From positions 1-64,000 of the forward strand of contig JAHEEG010000002.1 of the NCBI GenBank assembly GCA_024640825.1: a stretch of DNA of 64,000 nucleotides, written 5' to 3'. The notes under the pieces are model-generated. The model was not told the origin of the DNA, ran no database searches, and saw only the letters and a list, made by a program, of their open reading frames with translations. Positions 27,855-43,680 of this stretch are shown piece by piece (positions within the stretch are counted from its first letter, which is position 1; the number at the start of each line of letters is the position of its first letter). The DNA comes from Gammaproteobacteria bacterium. Lineage in GTDB: Bacteria; Pseudomonadota; Gammaproteobacteria; Pseudomonadales; Azotimanducaceae. Position numbers and translations under genes: made by a program.

Positions 27855-28843
27855 CCGGTCACGGCACAGGCAACCGACCGATGGGGATAAAGTGCATTTG
27901 CCTGTGCGGGCTGATGGCGCTGGCCGGGTGTGACACACCCACCACGGATATCCCCGCGTTTGGAACCCTGGAGCGCGACCGGATCGACCTGAGCGCCGAT
28001 AGCAACGAGCCTATCCGCGTTATTCTGGTCCGCGAAGGCCAGCGGGTTGCGGTCGGGGAATCCCTTTTGATCCAGAGTAGCGAACGGGCGGAAGTTGCGC
28101 TGGCCCGAGCCCGCGCTGAGGAAGCGGTTGCGCGCTCGAGCCTCGCGGAGGCGGAATCCGGACCGCGGGCCCAGGAAATCGTCCAGGGGCGAGCCCGCCT
28201 GGAGGCAGCCAGGAGCGCGCGGCAGACCGCCAAATACGAGTTGGATCGCCAGGTTGCGCTGGTGGAACGCAAGTACGCGTCGGCCAGCCTGGTAGATACG
28301 CTACGAGGACGCTACGAGGAAGCTCAGGCCCGTGAGGCGGAGGCGGAAGCCGCGCTGGACGAGCTGCTGGCCGGAACTCGCAGCGAGGCGATCGACCAGG
28401 CGCGGAATCATCATGCTGCCACCAGCGCAATGGTCAGAGATCTCGAACTGACAGTATCGCGAACCATCATCCGCAGTCCTATCGCCGGCATCGTCGAGAC
28501 CCTGCCCTATGAGGTGGGCGAGCGGCCGCCTGCCGGAGCTACCGTGATCAGAGTGCTGGCAGCGATCCCCCTGTATGCCAGCGTGCACATAGCGGAGCCT
28601 GTCCGAACCCGTGTAATCAGCGGAACTCGGGCCCTCATCCGCGTGGACGGATACCCGGACCCGTTCGCCGGAACCGTGCGCTGGGTATCGGCAGAAGCCT
28701 CCTTTACCCCCTATTTCGCCCTCAACCGGCACGACAGGACCCTGTTGAGCTACGCCGCCGAAATTGATCTGACAGCTGAGGGCACTCAGGCGCTGCCCGT
28801 CGGAGTACCCGTCCAGGTCACGTTCCCCGACTTGTCACCCTGA
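27851..28843 (+). CDS. HlyD-family membrane fusion/periplasmic adaptor protein (YbhG-like), probable lipoprotein
   Basis: LMALAGCDTP lipobox; coiled coil; RTIIRSPIAGIVETLPYEVGERPPAGATVIRVLA; 4-nt overlap with tetR. Confidence 0.9.
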   Translation: MTGHGTGNRPMGIKCICLCGLMALAGCDTPTTDIPAFGTLERDRIDLSADSNEPIRVILVREGQRVAVGESLLIQSSERAEVALARARAEEAVARSSLAEAESGPRAQEIVQGRARLEAARSARQTAKYELDRQVALVERKYASASLVDTLRGRYEEAQAREAEAEAALDELLAGTRSEAIDQARNHHAATSAMVRDLELTVSRTIIRSPIAGIVETLPYEVGERPPAGATVIRVLAAIPLYASVHIAEPVRTRVISGTRALIRVDGYPDPFAGTVRWVSAEASFTPYFALNRHDRTLLSYAAEIDLTAEGTQALPVGVPVQVTFPDLSP

Positions 28844-28848
28844 CTTTT

Positions 28849-29802
28849 GTGATTGAGAGCTTCGCCATGGAGACTTTCGCCATAGAAACCCGTGAGCTGA
28901 CCCGCTGCTTCGGAGATCTCGTTGCTGTCGATCACGTCAATCTCAAGATACCCGCGGGCAGCATATATGGGTTTATCGGGCCCAATGGCTGTGGCAAGTC
29001 GACGACCATCCGCATGCTGTGCGGTTTGCTCCTTCCTTCCGACGGTGGGGCAACCGTCCTTGGCATCGACGTGCTTCGCGACCCGGAGGCCATCAAGAGC
29101 AAGATCGGTTACATGACGCAGAGATTTTCTCTCTACCAAGATCTCACGGTACGAGAGAACCTGCAGTTCCTGAGCGAGATCCACCGGCTGCCGAGGGTAA
29201 ATCGCCGGGCGCGGATACAGGCTCAACTTGAACGCTTCGGCCTGCAGGACCGGGAAAGACAGCTCGCCGGGACGCTGAGCGGCGGACAGCGCCAGCGTCT
29301 GGCGCTGGCGGCAGTGACGCTGCACGAACCGAAGCTGCTGTTTCTGGACGAGCCCACCAGCGCCGTGGATCCGGAGAGCCGTCGCGAGTTCTGGGAGTTC
29401 CTGTTCGACATGGTGGATCAGGGCACCACCGTGCTCGTCACAACCCACTTCATGGACGAAGCCGAACGCTGTCACCTCATTGCCATACTCGATCGTGGCG
29501 CTCTGGTGGCCGAAGGGTCCCCAAAAACGTTGATGGCCGAGCTCCCGGCAACCGTGGTCGAGGTGGAAAGCGAGGTAGTGCGCCCGGTGCGCCAGGCATT
29601 GATCGCCCTGGATCCGGTCATCGACGTCGCGCAGCTGGGCTCACGTCTGCACGTCCTGGTCAGGCCGGAGGTAAGCCAACCGGAAATGTTTCTAGGCAAC
29701 GTCCTGGCCCGCAAAGAACTGCAAGCGGAGCTCAGAACCGTCACGCCCAACCTGGAAGACGTATTCGTCATGGCCACCACAGGTCGGGCGCGGCCCTCGT
29801 GA
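28849..29802 (+). CDS. ABC transporter ATP-binding protein
   Basis: [14 protein letters not shown] Walker A, LSGGQRQRLALAAV signature, LLFLDEPTSAVDPESR Walker B. Confidence 0.96.
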   Translation: MIESFAMETFAIETRELTRCFGDLVAVDHVNLKIPAGSIYGFIGPNGCGKSTTIRMLCGLLLPSDGGATVLGIDVLRDPEAIKSKIGYMTQRFSLYQDLTVRENLQFLSEIHRLPRVNRRARIQAQLERFGLQDRERQLAGTLSGGQRQRLALAAVTLHEPKLLFLDEPTSAVDPESRREFWEFLFDMVDQGTTVLVTTHFMDEAERCHLIAILDRGALVAEGSPKTLMAELPATVVEVESEVVRPVRQALIALDPVIDVAQLGSRLHVLVRPEVSQPEMFLGNVLARKELQAELRTVTPNLEDVFVMATTGRARPS

Positions 29803-30899
29803 AAAGGCCGAGCGCAGCACGGATTCTGGCTATCGCCCGGAAAGAGTTTTTCCATCTGCGGCGTGATCGCCTTACCGGCGGCATGGTGGCCGGAATCCCC
29901 ATCGTGATGACCCTGCTGTTCGGCTACGCCATCAACAATGACGTCCGCCACCTCAACACCGCCGTGGTGGACGAAGCCAACACCAGCACAACGCGCGCGC
30001 TGATCCGGGACGCAGCAGCGTCGCAGGTGGTGCGCTACACAAAGCAAGCCACGAACGTTCACGAACTCGAGCAGATGATTGCTGCGGCAAAGATATCCAC
30101 CGGGCTCTATATCCCGGCAGATTTCGAGGAACGGCTTGCGCAAGGACGCAAGCCCTATGCCCAGCTGCTCGTCGATGATAGCGATCCAACAATTCTGAGC
30201 GCGGCGAGAGGCCTGACAGCGCTTCCCGTGCCAACGGCAAGCGCCGGCAAGCGGCAGCAGACTTCGCTGGAGGTCCGGCCCCTCTACAATCCCGAACGCC
30301 GCTCGGCAGTGTTCATCGTGCCGGGACTGTGCGGGGTCATACTGACCCTGACCATGGTCCTGTTCACCTCAATCGCCATCGTCCGCGAGCGGGAACGAGG
30401 CAACCTGGAACTTCTGATTACCACGCCCGTTCAGTCCCTCGAGCTGATGATCGGCAAGATAATCCCGTACATACTCATTGGTTACGTGCAGATTTCGTTG
30501 ATTGTGCTGTTGGGGCTGATCCTCTTCGACGTGCCGCTGAGGGGAAGCTGGTCAGACTTTTACGCCAGTGCCGGCGTATTCGTGCTCAGCATTCTGACAC
30601 TGGGCCTGCTGATATCCACCGCAGCGGCAACGCAGTTTCAGGCGTTTCAGATGACTTTCATGACTTTTCTGCCGCAGCTGCTGCTGTCGGGGTTCATGTT
30701 TCCTTTCGAAGGCATGCCACAAGCGGCCCAGTACCTGGCCGAGATATTTCCTCTGACGCATTTTCTGCGGATCGTTCGGGGCGTGGTGCTGCGCGACGCG
30801 TCTCTGTCCATGATGGCCGCGGATATCTGGCCCCTGTTCGCCTTCTTCGCTGTCGGTATGGCGGTGGCGACGCTGCGCTTCCGCAAGCGGTTGGATTGA
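29799..30899 (+). CDS. ABC-2 type transporter permease
   Basis: ARILAIARKEFFHLRRDRLT; C-terminal membrane domain; RERERGNLELLITTPVQSLELMIGKIIPYI. Confidence 0.94.
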   Translation: MKRPSAARILAIARKEFFHLRRDRLTGGMVAGIPIVMTLLFGYAINNDVRHLNTAVVDEANTSTTRALIRDAAASQVVRYTKQATNVHELEQMIAAAKISTGLYIPADFEERLAQGRKPYAQLLVDDSDPTILSAARGLTALPVPTASAGKRQQTSLEVRPLYNPERRSAVFIVPGLCGVILTLTMVLFTSIAIVRERERGNLELLITTPVQSLELMIGKIIPYILIGYVQISLIVLLGLILFDVPLRGSWSDFYASAGVFVLSILTLGLLISTAAATQFQAFQMTFMTFLPQLLLSGFMFPFEGMPQAAQYLAEIFPLTHFLRIVRGVVLRDASLSMMAADIWPLFAFFAVGMAVATLRFRKRLD

Positions 30900-30909
30900 C
30901 CGGGTGGCC

Positions 30910-34785
<3,876 letters not shown>

Positions 34786-34865
34786 TTTCGGCTCCTCAGC
34801 CGCCCGAGCGGCCACACTTCTTCTGGAACGGGGTTTTCCCGACAGCTAGTTCAGTAAAACCGCGT

Positions 34866-37800
34866 CTAGACCGCAGCCATGGCCGCAGCTTCTTCCACGT
34901 CAACCGATACCAGCCGGGACACCCCCGGTTCGTTCATGGTCACCCCCATGAGATGGTCAGCCATCTCCATGGTTATTTTGTTGTGGGTAATGATCACGAA
35001 CTGCACATCGGCAGACATTTCCTTAATCAACTCCGCGAAACGAGAAACGTTACTGTCGTCAAGAGGCGCATCAACCTCGTCCAGCAGACACACCGGACTC
35101 GGGTTGAGATGGAAGATGGCGAAAATCAGCGCGACGGCCGTCATCGCTTTCTCGCCGCCAGACAGCAGATGAATGCTGGCGTTTCGTTTCCCCGGCGGTC
35201 GCGCCATGAGCGTAACCCCGGTATCGAGCAGATCCTCCCCTGTCAGTTCCAGATAAGCGTGTCCTCCGCCGAAAATTTTTGGAAAGAGCTCGCCCAGACG
35301 AGCATTGACTTTCTCGAACGTGTCTTTGAAACGCGAACGCGTTTCACGATCGATCTTCTTTATGGCATGCAGCAGGGTTTCCAGCGCCTTTTCCAGGTCT
35401 TCGTTCTGCTGATCCAGGTAGGTTTTTCTTTCTGATTGCGTTTCGAACTCATCGATTGCCGCAAGGTTGATGGGACCCAGCCGCGAAATGCGCCGGTCTA
35501 TCGAAGCCAGAGACTCCACCCAGGCATCTTCCGTTGCCTCGTCCGACAGGGCCGCCTTGACGTCTTCCAGCTCGAATCCCGTCGCTGCGATCTGCTGCAG
35601 GAGGTTGCGTTCCTCCACTGCAAGCCCCTGTCGGTCTACCCTGGCCGTCTCGAGACGACTGCGAACATTTCCCAGGGCGTCCTCGGCTGCCAATCGCTCT
35701 TCTTCCAGGCCACGAATCTGAGCATCTATCGCCTCGAGATCTTTACGGACCTCCGCGAGTTGCTGCTCAACCGCCAGCCGATTCTGCAACGCGGATTCCA
35801 GTTCCTGCTTGAGTTCCGGCAGCGGTCGCGCGCTGCTCTGAATGCCGGCTTTCAGGGTGTCCAACTGCTCATCGAGTTCCCCGCGCTGTCGCAACAGGCG
35901 ATCCCGAGCCGTTTGACCTGCAGTCAGCTTGGACTCGAGACTTCTAAGCTCGCCGTTCAGCGCATGGTACCGGTCGCGATGGGCGCGGGACGTTTCCCGA
36001 GCAAGATCCAGCTGACGCTCGTTGTCTTCGCGGGTGGCTGCAAAGCGCTGACGCTCTGCCGACTTTATCTCACGGGCCTGCTCGGCCGCCACGAGACGCT
36101 GTCGCGTTGCGGCCAGGGCCTGTGATTCCTGACCTGCCTGTTCCTCGAGCTCAGCGCGCTCGCGCTGGACACGGTCGCGTCGCGCATCTGCTTCTTCCTT
36201 CTGCACACGGCGCACACCGTGATCCGCTTTCAGCTCGCCGAGGCGCTGATTAACGGTATTTATCCGGCTCTGCAGCGATTCGCGCTCTGTCTCCAGCTGT
36301 TCAACCCGCTGCCGACACTGGCTCATAAGACCCTGCTGCGCGCCGAGATTGCTTTCCGCTTCCTCTACCCGCATGGACAGCGCTTCGATCTGCTGAGCTC
36401 TCTCGATGATACCCGCCTGCTGCTGACCCTCGGCCAGAACCCTTACCCAGTCCGGACCAACCCAGACGCCCTGTCTGGTAATGATGCTTTCGCCCGCCGC
36501 CAAGCTCTGACGGCTCATAAAAGCAACCTCGACCGACTCCGCTGCGTAAACGCCATGGAGCAGAGACCCCAACTTCAGGCCATGACTGCGTACCATCGAG
36601 GCGAGACCGGGCAGGTCACCGTCCGCAGCTGGTTCGATACGCCCTTCCAACAGGGTGACACCAGCGCCCGCGAGGTCTGCCAGCGCAGCCTGAAAATCGT
36701 CTATTCGGGGAACGTGAAGACTCTGCAGATAATCGCCGAGCACGGTTTCCACCGCCCGCTCCCAACCGGGGACAACGGCCAGGGCTTCGCCCAGCCGCTC
36801 TGCGGACGTGAGGCCCTGGCTTTCGAGCCAGCCGCCTGCATCAGGCTCTTCCCGACCCAGGGCCGCCTGCTGCAGCGCCTCCAGGCTGGCAAGCTCGTGT
36901 CGCAGGTTCTGTAACTGCTGGCGCGCCTCGTCTAGCTGCTGCTCTCGCGTCAGCACCTCTTCCCGGGCCGCCGCGATATCCGCCAGGCAACGGTCGATGT
37001 CGGCATTCAGACCGTGACGCTCCGCTTCCTGACTGCCAATCTCGCGAGCCAGGCTGTCGACATCGTCGCTGCCCACCAGTGGCAAGCTGCCGGCATCTTC
37101 ATCCAACTGCTCGCGGCGAGCCCGAAGACGCAGCAGCAACTGCTCCAGATGCTCGACCCGGGATGCCTGCACTTCGGCCTCCCGCTCGTGCTGAGCAAGA
37201 TCTGCGCTCAGCGACTCCCAGGCAGTCTGCCACTCGCGATACCGGTTTTCGAACTCAGTCAGCCTTTCTGCCGCCTCGCGATCGTCGTTTTCCGAGGCTT
37301 CAACCTGAGGCTTCAATTGCTCGATTTGCGTGAGCAACTCAGCTATCTGGGATTCATCCATCTCCAGCTGACGACCAGCCTCCGCCGAGCGTTGCGTTAC
37401 CGTCTCAAAGTCGAGCTCCAGCTGCTTAACCCGCTGCTGGTTGAACTGTATGGCTTCCTCGACCCGGGCGATATCCGCACCGAGCTGATAATAGCGGCCC
37501 TGCACGCCGTTGAACTGCTCCGAGGTCTCTGCATGCGACTGTCGCTGGGTTTCAATCTCGGTATCGATTCGCTGCTGCTGCGCGGCCGCGCGCTCCAGCT
37601 CGACCTCCAGCTCGCTGATTTCCCGCTGCCGTGCTTCCAGTACCTTGTGCAGATTGAGAAAGCGCAGCGTATGCAGCTCTGCAGTAAGTTTCCGCTCTTC
37701 CGTCTTGAGCTCCCGGTAACGCTCCGCCGCCCTTGCCTGCCGCTTCAGGCGATCGAGCTGCCGCCCCAACTCCTCTCGCAGATCCGTCAGACGCTCCAGG

Positions 37801-38369
37801 TTTTCACGCGTATGCCGAATGCGGTTTTCCGTCTCTCTGCGTCGCTCCTTATATCTGGAAATACCCGCCGCTTCCTCCAGATAGACACGCAGGTCTTCGG
37901 GCTTCGCCTCCACCAGCTGGCTGATCATGCCCTGCTCGATGATGGAATAGCTGCGCGGCCCGAACCCGGTGCCGAGGAAGATATCGACAATGTCCCGGCG
38001 CCGACACCGATTACCATTGAGAAAGTAATTTGACTGAGAATCGCGGGTTACTTGACGGCGCACGGATATTTCAGCGTAAGCGGCATACTCTCCGCCTACG
38101 CGGCCGTCGCTGTTGTCGAAGATAAGCTCGATGCTGGCCATCGCCGTCGGTTTGCGGGCGTTGGACCCGCTGAAAATCACATCGGTGAGGTTCTCGCCCC
38201 GCAGCTGTTTAGCAGAGCTTTCGCCCATGACCCAGCGCACGGCATCGATGATATTGGATTTTCCGCAGCCGTTGGGACCCACCACGGCACAACGATTTCC
38301 GGGGAGGGTTACCGTCGTCGGATCGACGAAGGACTTAAACCCTGCAAGTTTAATATGCTTGAGGCGCAT
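34866..38369 (-). CDS. smc: Chromosome segregation protein SMC
   Basis: [50 protein letters not shown]; hinge, coiled coils, C-terminal [38 protein letters not shown]. Confidence 0.98.
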   Translation of the reverse strand: MRLKHIKLAGFKSFVDPTTVTLPGNRCAVVGPNGCGKSNIIDAVRWVMGESSAKQLRGENLTDVIFSGSNARKPTAMASIELIFDNSDGRVGGEYAAYAEISVRRQVTRDSQSNYFLNGNRCRRRDIVDIFLGTGFGPRSYSIIEQGMISQLVEAKPEDLRVYLEEAAGISRYKERRRETENRIRHTRENLERLTDLREELGRQLDRLKRQARAAERYRELKTEERKLTAELHTLRFLNLHKVLEARQREISELEVELERAAAQQQRIDTEIETQRQSHAETSEQFNGVQGRYYQLGADIARVEEAIQFNQQRVKQLELDFETVTQRSAEAGRQLEMDESQIAELLTQIEQLKPQVEASENDDREAAERLTEFENRYREWQTAWESLSADLAQHEREAEVQASRVEHLEQLLLRLRARREQLDEDAGSLPLVGSDDVDSLAREIGSQEAERHGLNADIDRCLADIAAAREEVLTREQQLDEARQQLQNLRHELASLEALQQAALGREEPDAGGWLESQGLTSAERLGEALAVVPGWERAVETVLGDYLQSLHVPRIDDFQAALADLAGAGVTLLEGRIEPAADGDLPGLASMVRSHGLKLGSLLHGVYAAESVEVAFMSRQSLAAGESIITRQGVWVGPDWVRVLAEGQQQAGIIERAQQIEALSMRVEEAESNLGAQQGLMSQCRQRVEQLETERESLQSRINTVNQRLGELKADHGVRRVQKEEADARRDRVQRERAELEEQAGQESQALAATRQRLVAAEQAREIKSAERQRFAATREDNERQLDLARETSRAHRDRYHALNGELRSLESKLTAGQTARDRLLRQRGELDEQLDTLKAGIQSSARPLPELKQELESALQNRLAVEQQLAEVRKDLEAIDAQIRGLEEERLAAEDALGNVRSRLETARVDRQGLAVEERNLLQQIAATGFELEDVKAALSDEATEDAWVESLASIDRRISRLGPINLAAIDEFETQSERKTYLDQQNEDLEKALETLLHAIKKIDRETRSRFKDTFEKVNARLGELFPKIFGGGHAYLELTGEDLLDTGVTLMARPPGKRNASIHLLSGGEKAMTAVALIFAIFHLNPSPVCLLDEVDAPLDDSNVSRFAELIKEMSADVQFVIITHNKITMEMADHLMGVTMNEPGVSRLVSVDVEEAAAMAAV

Positions 38370-38521
38370 TTAGCGGGGGGAAGATCACCCGGAACCAAGT
38401 GCCCCTAGTCTAAAGCAATTGGCAGCCGAGGGTAAAACCAAAAACCCGGGGAAAAACAGCATTTCCCAAAGCTTTTTCGACTTTCAGGGATGCAAACTGC
38501 CGACAGGGCGCAGCGCACCTA

Positions 38522-40156
38522 TCAACGGGGCGGAGGCTCCAGCCGCGCCGAAAGCGTGAGCGGCGCCCGCTGCTCGGCAAGGGCGAGCGTTTCCGACCGC
38601 CATTCCCAGTCGCCCGGACCGGCCGCCGTAGCGCCGGTTCGGCTCAGTCGCACTACCACCTCCACAGGTCCGGCCTGTGAGAGCCGAACAGCGGGATTCA
38701 TGCTGACGCTGTCGTCGAGCATCACCGTGAGCGGCAACTGCTCCCCCTGCCGTCGCACCACGGCGTATGGCATCCCGCCACCCGGCGGCCGAGCTATCAC
38801 GAACAACGTTGAACCCGACGGCACGGGTTCGGCTGCAGAAATGTCCACTTTCACGCTGGGGAGAAAACTTTCCTGTTTGCCCTGGGCCTGTTTATCCTGG
38901 GGCTGTCTGATCTGAGCCTGGGCAGGTTCAGACACCGGAGGCTCAAGCCGAGCCGAGAGCTTGAGCGGCGCCTGCTGCTCAGCAAGATCAAGGGTCTCAG
39001 AGCGCCACTCCCAATCGTCCGCTCCCACCGCCGCAGCGCCGCTTCTGCTCAGACGCACCACTACCTCGACGGGGCCCGCCTGGGACAGCTGGACCGCAGG
39101 ATTCATGCTGACGGTATCGTCGAGCGTGACGGAAACCGGCAGCAGCGCAGCAGGTCGGCGCACCACGGCATAGGGGATGCCGCCACCCGGCGGCCGCGCG
39201 ATGACAAAGAGCGTGGATCCCGGAGGCACGGAATCGGCCGCCGTTATGTCCACTTCGACGCTGGGAACAAGATCTCCCAGCTGACCTCGCGCCTGAGCCA
39301 GGCCCGACAGCAGCGCCAGTGAGCGAGCGTCTCCGAGATCGTTCATCAATGCGCGATTGAGATAGGTCACCGCCGTGCGAAAGTCTTCCTTGCGGTAAGC
39401 GTCTATGGCTAGAATTTCGAGCACAACGGGATGGTTAGGCTGGCCACTCAGCAAACGCTGCGCGATTGCACCGCTCTGACCGTCCAGCTCCCCCCCGGCC
39501 GCCAGGTAGCGAGCCTGCAGCCAGTACAGGTCGATGTTGGGATCGGGGTCGCCCCGAACGGGGCCGTCGAGCGCCTGAGCCCTCGACAGAGCTTCAGCTG
39601 CCGCAGGATATTCGGCAAGTTGAAGCCGGGCGATGCCCAGCAGGTACCAGCTACGGGTGTCTTCCGGCTCTCGGGCTACCCGCCGCGCGAGCCGGTCGCG
39701 CCAGTCCTCCAGCTGCGGTCGTTCCGCCACAGGGTCGAGCTGCAGCACGACAGACGCACCAGCGATATCGCTGGCTGTTGGCTCACCAACGGAAAAATAG
39801 ACAGCGAGACCCGCCAGCGGCAGCAGCGCGGCGACCAGCCATCCCGTCAGGAGAGCAGGACGCCCGTTCAGGCTTTCCGACGCCGCCGTCGCCGACCCGT
39901 CCTCCCGCTGGTAGTCAGCCAGGAGGTTAGCCCCAAGTTCCGCTTCGACCTCCACGCGGGTTGCGTCATCCAGATGCCCCGCCTGCGCCTCCGACCCCAG
40001 CTCCGAAAGCCGATCCTCATAGAGCGCCCGAACCATGGCATCTGCATCCGCCAGCGGGTCCGTCGCTACACCGCTGATTTTCTGGCGCAGCAGCGGCCAG
40101 GCCGCGAATATTGCAGCGCCAAGCGCAAGCGCGCACACCAGCAGCCAGAAGGTCAC
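38522..40156 (-). CDS. ccmI: Cytochrome c biogenesis protein CcmI with duplicated C-terminal domain
   Basis: N-terminal [23 protein letters not shown]...ALYEDRLSEL; TPR region; position after ccmH; duplicated GSTLFVIARPPGGG domain. Confidence 0.92.
   Translation of the reverse strand: MTFWLLVCALALGAAIFAAWPLLRQKISGVATDPLADADAMVRALYEDRLSELGSEAQAGHLDDATRVEVEAELGANLLADYQREDGSATAASESLNGRPALLTGWLVAALLPLAGLAVYFSVGEPTASDIAGASVVLQLDPVAERPQLEDWRDRLARRVAREPEDTRSWYLLGIARLQLAEYPAAAEALSRAQALDGPVRGDPDPNIDLYWLQARYLAAGGELDGQSGAIAQRLLSGQPNHPVVLEILAIDAYRKEDFRTAVTYLNRALMNDLGDARSLALLSGLAQARGQLGDLVPSVEVDITAADSVPPGSTLFVIARPPGGGIPYAVVRRPAALLPVSVTLDDTVSMNPAVQLSQAGPVEVVVRLSRSGAAAVGADDWEWRSETLDLAEQQAPLKLSARLEPPVSEPAQAQIRQPQDKQAQGKQESFLPSVKVDISAAEPVPSGSTLFVIARPPGGGMPYAVVRRQGEQLPLTVMLDDSVSMNPAVRLSQAGPVEVVVRLSRTGATAAGPGDWEWRSETLALAEQRAPLTLSARLEPPPR
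38525..38863 (-). repeat. CcmI C-terminal domain, copy 2
   Basis: LPSVKVDISAAEPVPSGSTLFVIARPPGGGMPYAVVRR...SARLEPPPR. Confidence 0.9.
38930..39265 (-). repeat. CcmI C-terminal domain, copy 1
   Basis: VPSVEVDITAADSVPPGSTLFVIARPPGGGIPYAVVRR...SARLEPPVS. Confidence 0.9.
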
Positions 40157-40722
40157 TGATCTTCCAGAATGGACTGCAGGCGAGCAATTTCCTGCTCGCT
40201 CAGCGGCTCAGCGGCTGGCTGGCGCAGCAGCCGCCAGACAACCAGGGCGCCGATGATCACGAACACAGGCGGCGCCAGCCAGAGCAGCCAGGTGCCCGGT
40301 CGGAACGGCGGGTCATAGAGTACGAAGTCTCCGTAGCGATCCCGCAGGTAATCGCGTATCTGCTGATCGGTGAGTCCCTCCTGGGTCAGCAGCCGATGCA
40401 CAGTGCGCCGCAGGTCCTTGGCAATGGGGGCATCAGAGCCCGAAAGGTTGGTATTCAGGCATTTCGGACAGCGGAACTCATCGATGAGCGCACGATAGCG
40501 CGCCTCCTCTTCCGGCGTCGCGAATCTGTAAACATCTACAGGCCCGGCCGCCCACGCAACGGTTGTGAACGTGGCGCCCGCTACGCATAAAAAGGACGTC
40601 AGGAGGGTCATCGGAAGGATCGCGCGAAGGGTCACCAGCAACCACGCGGCCGTTCGCGGCCGACTCGCGTGCGCGCCAGTTGCACACATGCGCGCTCCGC
40701 CGCCGCTACTCATTCTTGCCAC
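40153..40722 (-). CDS. ccmH: Cytochrome c-type biogenesis protein CcmH
   Basis: [37 protein letters not shown]...[16 protein letters not shown]; exact start uncertain. Confidence 0.94.
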   Translation of the reverse strand: MARMSSGGGARMCATGAHASRPRTAAWLLVTLRAILPMTLLTSFLCVAGATFTTVAWAAGPVDVYRFATPEEEARYRALIDEFRCPKCLNTNLSGSDAPIAKDLRRTVHRLLTQEGLTDQQIRDYLRDRYGDFVLYDPPFRPGTWLLWLAPPVFVIIGALVVWRLLRQPAAEPLSEQEIARLQSILEDQ

Positions 40723-41263
40723 CGGCCGCCACTCCGTTCAGGCGCGCCAGCGCCGGCGCAAGCTCATCCCGCCAGATGCGGGGATTAATGTCGCCCACCC
40801 GCTTGTAGACGATGGTCCCCCGAGCGTCCAGGAGAAAACTCTCCGGCGCTCCGTAAACACCGAGTTCCACACCCAGGCTACCGTCTGCGTCCTGGACGAC
40901 GAACTCATAAGGGTCGCCCAGCTGGCGGAGCCAGCTTCTTGCCTTAGCCGGATCGTCCTTGTAATTCACGCCAACCATACGCAGACCCGCGGACTCCCGA
41001 ATGCGCAACAGCTGTTCGTGTTCAGCCTTGCAGGTCGGACACCAGGTGGCCCACACGTTCACGAGCACTGGCTCACCAAGCAGGGCGGTGCGATCTACCA
41101 CCGTCCCGCTGTCGGCAAGGAGCGGCGCCGCGAACTCTGGAAAAGGTTTACCCAGCAGCGCGCTGGGTAGCTCGTGGGGATCATTGAGCTTGAAACCCGC
41201 ATAGCCGACACCGACGATGAGCAGGAAAACGCCCAGCGGAACGAAAAGACTGGTGCGACTCAT
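40706..41263 (-). CDS. ccmG: Thiol:disulfide interchange protein DsbE/CcmG
   Basis: [44 protein letters not shown]. Confidence 0.96.
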   Translation of the reverse strand: MSRTSLFVPLGVFLLIVGVGYAGFKLNDPHELPSALLGKPFPEFAAPLLADSGTVVDRTALLGEPVLVNVWATWCPTCKAEHEQLLRIRESAGLRMVGVNYKDDPAKARSWLRQLGDPYEFVVQDADGSLGVELGVYGAPESFLLDARGTIVYKRVGDINPRIWRDELAPALARLNGVAAGGKNE

Positions 41264-41296
41264 GCGAAGTCTCGTGCAAAGCTCATGGGAAGCCCG

Positions 41297-43252
41297 TCAG
41301 GCCGCGTCCGCGACGGTGGTGCCGACTGGCACGCTACGCCTCAGGCGCCGATAGCGCGCATCTGATACCGCCAGGACACCACCGAACGCCATAAGCAGAC
41401 CACCAAGCCAGATCCAGCGCACGAAGGGTTTCAGCTGGAGGCGCACGGCCCAGGCACCGTTTTCCAGTGGTTCCCCCAGAGAAATATAGATATCGCGGAA
41501 TAAACCGGCATCGATGGCCGCTTCGGTCATCACGCTTTCGCGGGCCAGATAGCGGCGTTTCTCCGGGTACAGGAATACAACTTCATTTCCGTCTTCGATA
41601 CGAAAGGTACCTCGCTGCGCCACGAAGTTAGGTCCGCTTCGATTGCCCACACCTTCAAACAGCACGCCCATCTCGCCAAGAGTGTCACGATCTCCGGGCG
41701 ACATGCGCTGATCCTTCTCGACCGAAAGCACGCTGGTCAGGGAGATGCCGAACAGGGCGACAGCGAACCCCAGGTGAGCCGCCAGCATTCCCCAATAACC
41801 CAGCGTCACCCGGCCGAGACCGCGCCGCGCCCGGAACAGGAGATCCCACAGATGGGAGACCAGCACCCAGACGCCGAACGTCAGCGCGGCGACGACCTGC
41901 CAGGCTAACGCGCCGGAGATCAGCAGCGGCAGCACCAGGCCCGCGGCGACGCTGATGGCCAGGGGCCATCGGAGGTCCCGCCAAAGGCGTGTTGGAGAAG
42001 TGCGCTTCCACTGCAGAACCGGCGCGATGCCCAGGGCTAACGCGAGTGCCAGCATCAATGGCACGAAGCCGGCGTTGAAGTAGGGCACCCCAACAGAAAT
42101 CTTATCGCCGCCAGTGAATGCTTCATAAGCCAGCGGATAGAGGGTGCCCAGCAGCACAAGTGCCATGGAGATGACGAGCAGGATGTTGTTGACCAGCAGC
42201 GCGGTTTCGCGGCTCCACAGCGTGTACCGAGCAGGCGACCTGATGACCGTTGCGCGGGCGGCATACAAGGCTAAAGAGCCTCCCACGGTCAGCACCAGGA
42301 AGCCCAGAATAAACAGCCCTCTCGTGGGGTCGACGGCAAACGCGTGCACAGAGGTCAGAACGCCCGAGCGAACGATAAAGGCACCAAGCAGGCTGAGCGA
42401 AAAAGTCGTTATCGCCAACAGCAGCGTCCAGCTTTTGAAGGTACCCCGTTTCTCGGTCACGGCCAGTGAGTGCACCAGGGCAGTACCCGCCAGCCAGGGC
42501 ATGAACGACGCGTTCTCTACTGGATCCCAGAACCACCAGCCACCCCAGCCCAGCTCGTAGTAGGCCCACCAGCTGCCAAGGGCGATGCCGAGCGTCAGGA
42601 AGGCCCAGGCAACGTTGCTCCAAGGCCGCGACCAGCGCGCCCAGGCGGTGTCCAGACGACCGGTCAGCAGGGCCGCGATAGCAAACGCGAACGCAACGGA
42701 AAATCCGACGTAGCCCATATAAAGCATGGGCGGGTGTACGATCAGTCCGAAATCCTGAAGCAGCGGGTTGAGGTCAGCACCTTCTCCAGGTGTCATGGGA
42801 ACCAGACGCTCGAAAGGATTGCTGGTCCACAGTAGAAACGCCAGAAAGCCCATGTTCAGCAGCCCCATGACGCCGAGAACCCGACCTGCGAAGGCAGCAG
42901 GCAGATGCTCGCCGCGCAGCGCCACCGCCAGGGTCCACCCCGCCATGATCAGCGTCCAGAGCAGAAAAGATCCTTCATGAGCCCCCCAGACCGCGCTCAT
43001 CTTGTAGTACCAGGGGAGGAGGCTGTTGCTGTTGTTCGCAACGTAGGCGACCGAGAAATCGTCAGCAAGAAACGCCTGACTGAGCGCCGCATAGGCCAGC
43101 AGGATGAAAACGAACTGACCGGTAACCATGCTGCCCAGCGCGTCCAGCCAGCGTTGACGCCGCCAGGCTGCCCCAGCAAGCCCGAAGAAAGCAACGAACC
43201 CGCACAGGCAGAAAGCCAGAGCGAGGCTCAGCTGACCAAGCTCTGGAATCAA
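41297..43252 (-). CDS. ccmF: Heme lyase CcmF
   Basis: [17 protein letters not shown]; multi-[40 protein letters not shown] tryptophan-rich motif. Confidence 0.97.
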   Translation of the reverse strand: MIPELGQLSLALAFCLCGFVAFFGLAGAAWRRQRWLDALGSMVTGQFVFILLAYAALSQAFLADDFSVAYVANNSNSLLPWYYKMSAVWGAHEGSFLLWTLIMAGWTLAVALRGEHLPAAFAGRVLGVMGLLNMGFLAFLLWTSNPFERLVPMTPGEGADLNPLLQDFGLIVHPPMLYMGYVGFSVAFAFAIAALLTGRLDTAWARWSRPWSNVAWAFLTLGIALGSWWAYYELGWGGWWFWDPVENASFMPWLAGTALVHSLAVTEKRGTFKSWTLLLAITTFSLSLLGAFIVRSGVLTSVHAFAVDPTRGLFILGFLVLTVGGSLALYAARATVIRSPARYTLWSRETALLVNNILLVISMALVLLGTLYPLAYEAFTGGDKISVGVPYFNAGFVPLMLALALALGIAPVLQWKRTSPTRLWRDLRWPLAISVAAGLVLPLLISGALAWQVVAALTFGVWVLVSHLWDLLFRARRGLGRVTLGYWGMLAAHLGFAVALFGISLTSVLSVEKDQRMSPGDRDTLGEMGVLFEGVGNRSGPNFVAQRGTFRIEDGNEVVFLYPEKRRYLARESVMTEAAIDAGLFRDIYISLGEPLENGAWAVRLQLKPFVRWIWLGGLLMAFGGVLAVSDARYRRLRRSVPVGTTVADAA

Positions 43253-43680
43253 GGACCACCTCCACGGGCAATGTCCACAAGTTCCGGAGGCATGTAGGTC
43301 TCATCGTGTTTTGCCAGCACTTCTCGAGCCTGAAACACGCCGTCGGCGCCCAGCTTACCCTGCACGAGAATACCTTGTCCCTCGCGGAACAGGTCCGGCA
43401 GGATGCCGCTGTAGGCAACAGTGAACGCCGAGCCCTGATAGTCCGTCAGGATGAAGGTAACGCCAAGGCCGTCATCGGCCCGCGCGACGCTACCATCCAG
43501 CACCATGCCGCCAGCGCGCATGGGCGTGTTTACAGGCGCTTCACCACCCACCACCTGATCAGGCGGGTAAAAGAGGTTGAGATTGTCGTTCAACGCGACC
43601 AGCACAAGCGCCAGCGTGGCAGCGCTGCCGGCAACCAGAAACAACACGATGAGCAGTCGATTTCGGCGTTTGGGATTCAT
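43249..43680 (-). CDS. ccmE: Cytochrome c maturation heme chaperone CcmE
   Basis: [48 protein letters not shown] heme-binding His region. Confidence 0.95.
   Translation of the reverse strand: MNPKRRNRLLIVLFLVAGSAATLALVLVALNDNLNLFYPPDQVVGGEAPVNTPMRAGGMVLDGSVARADDGLGVTFILTDYQGSAFTVAYSGILPDLFREGQGILVQGKLGADGVFQAREVLAKHDETYMPPELVDIARGGGP

Noticed and set aside
37014-38033. 339-aa plus-strand ORF antisense to smc
   Set aside because: Leucine-rich shadow ORF produced by the SMC coiled-coil codon pattern.
38370-38521. Possible terminator between ccmI and smc
   Set aside because: Only a weak GGGAAA...TTTCCC pairing with no convincing GC stem plus T-run in the transcribed orientation.
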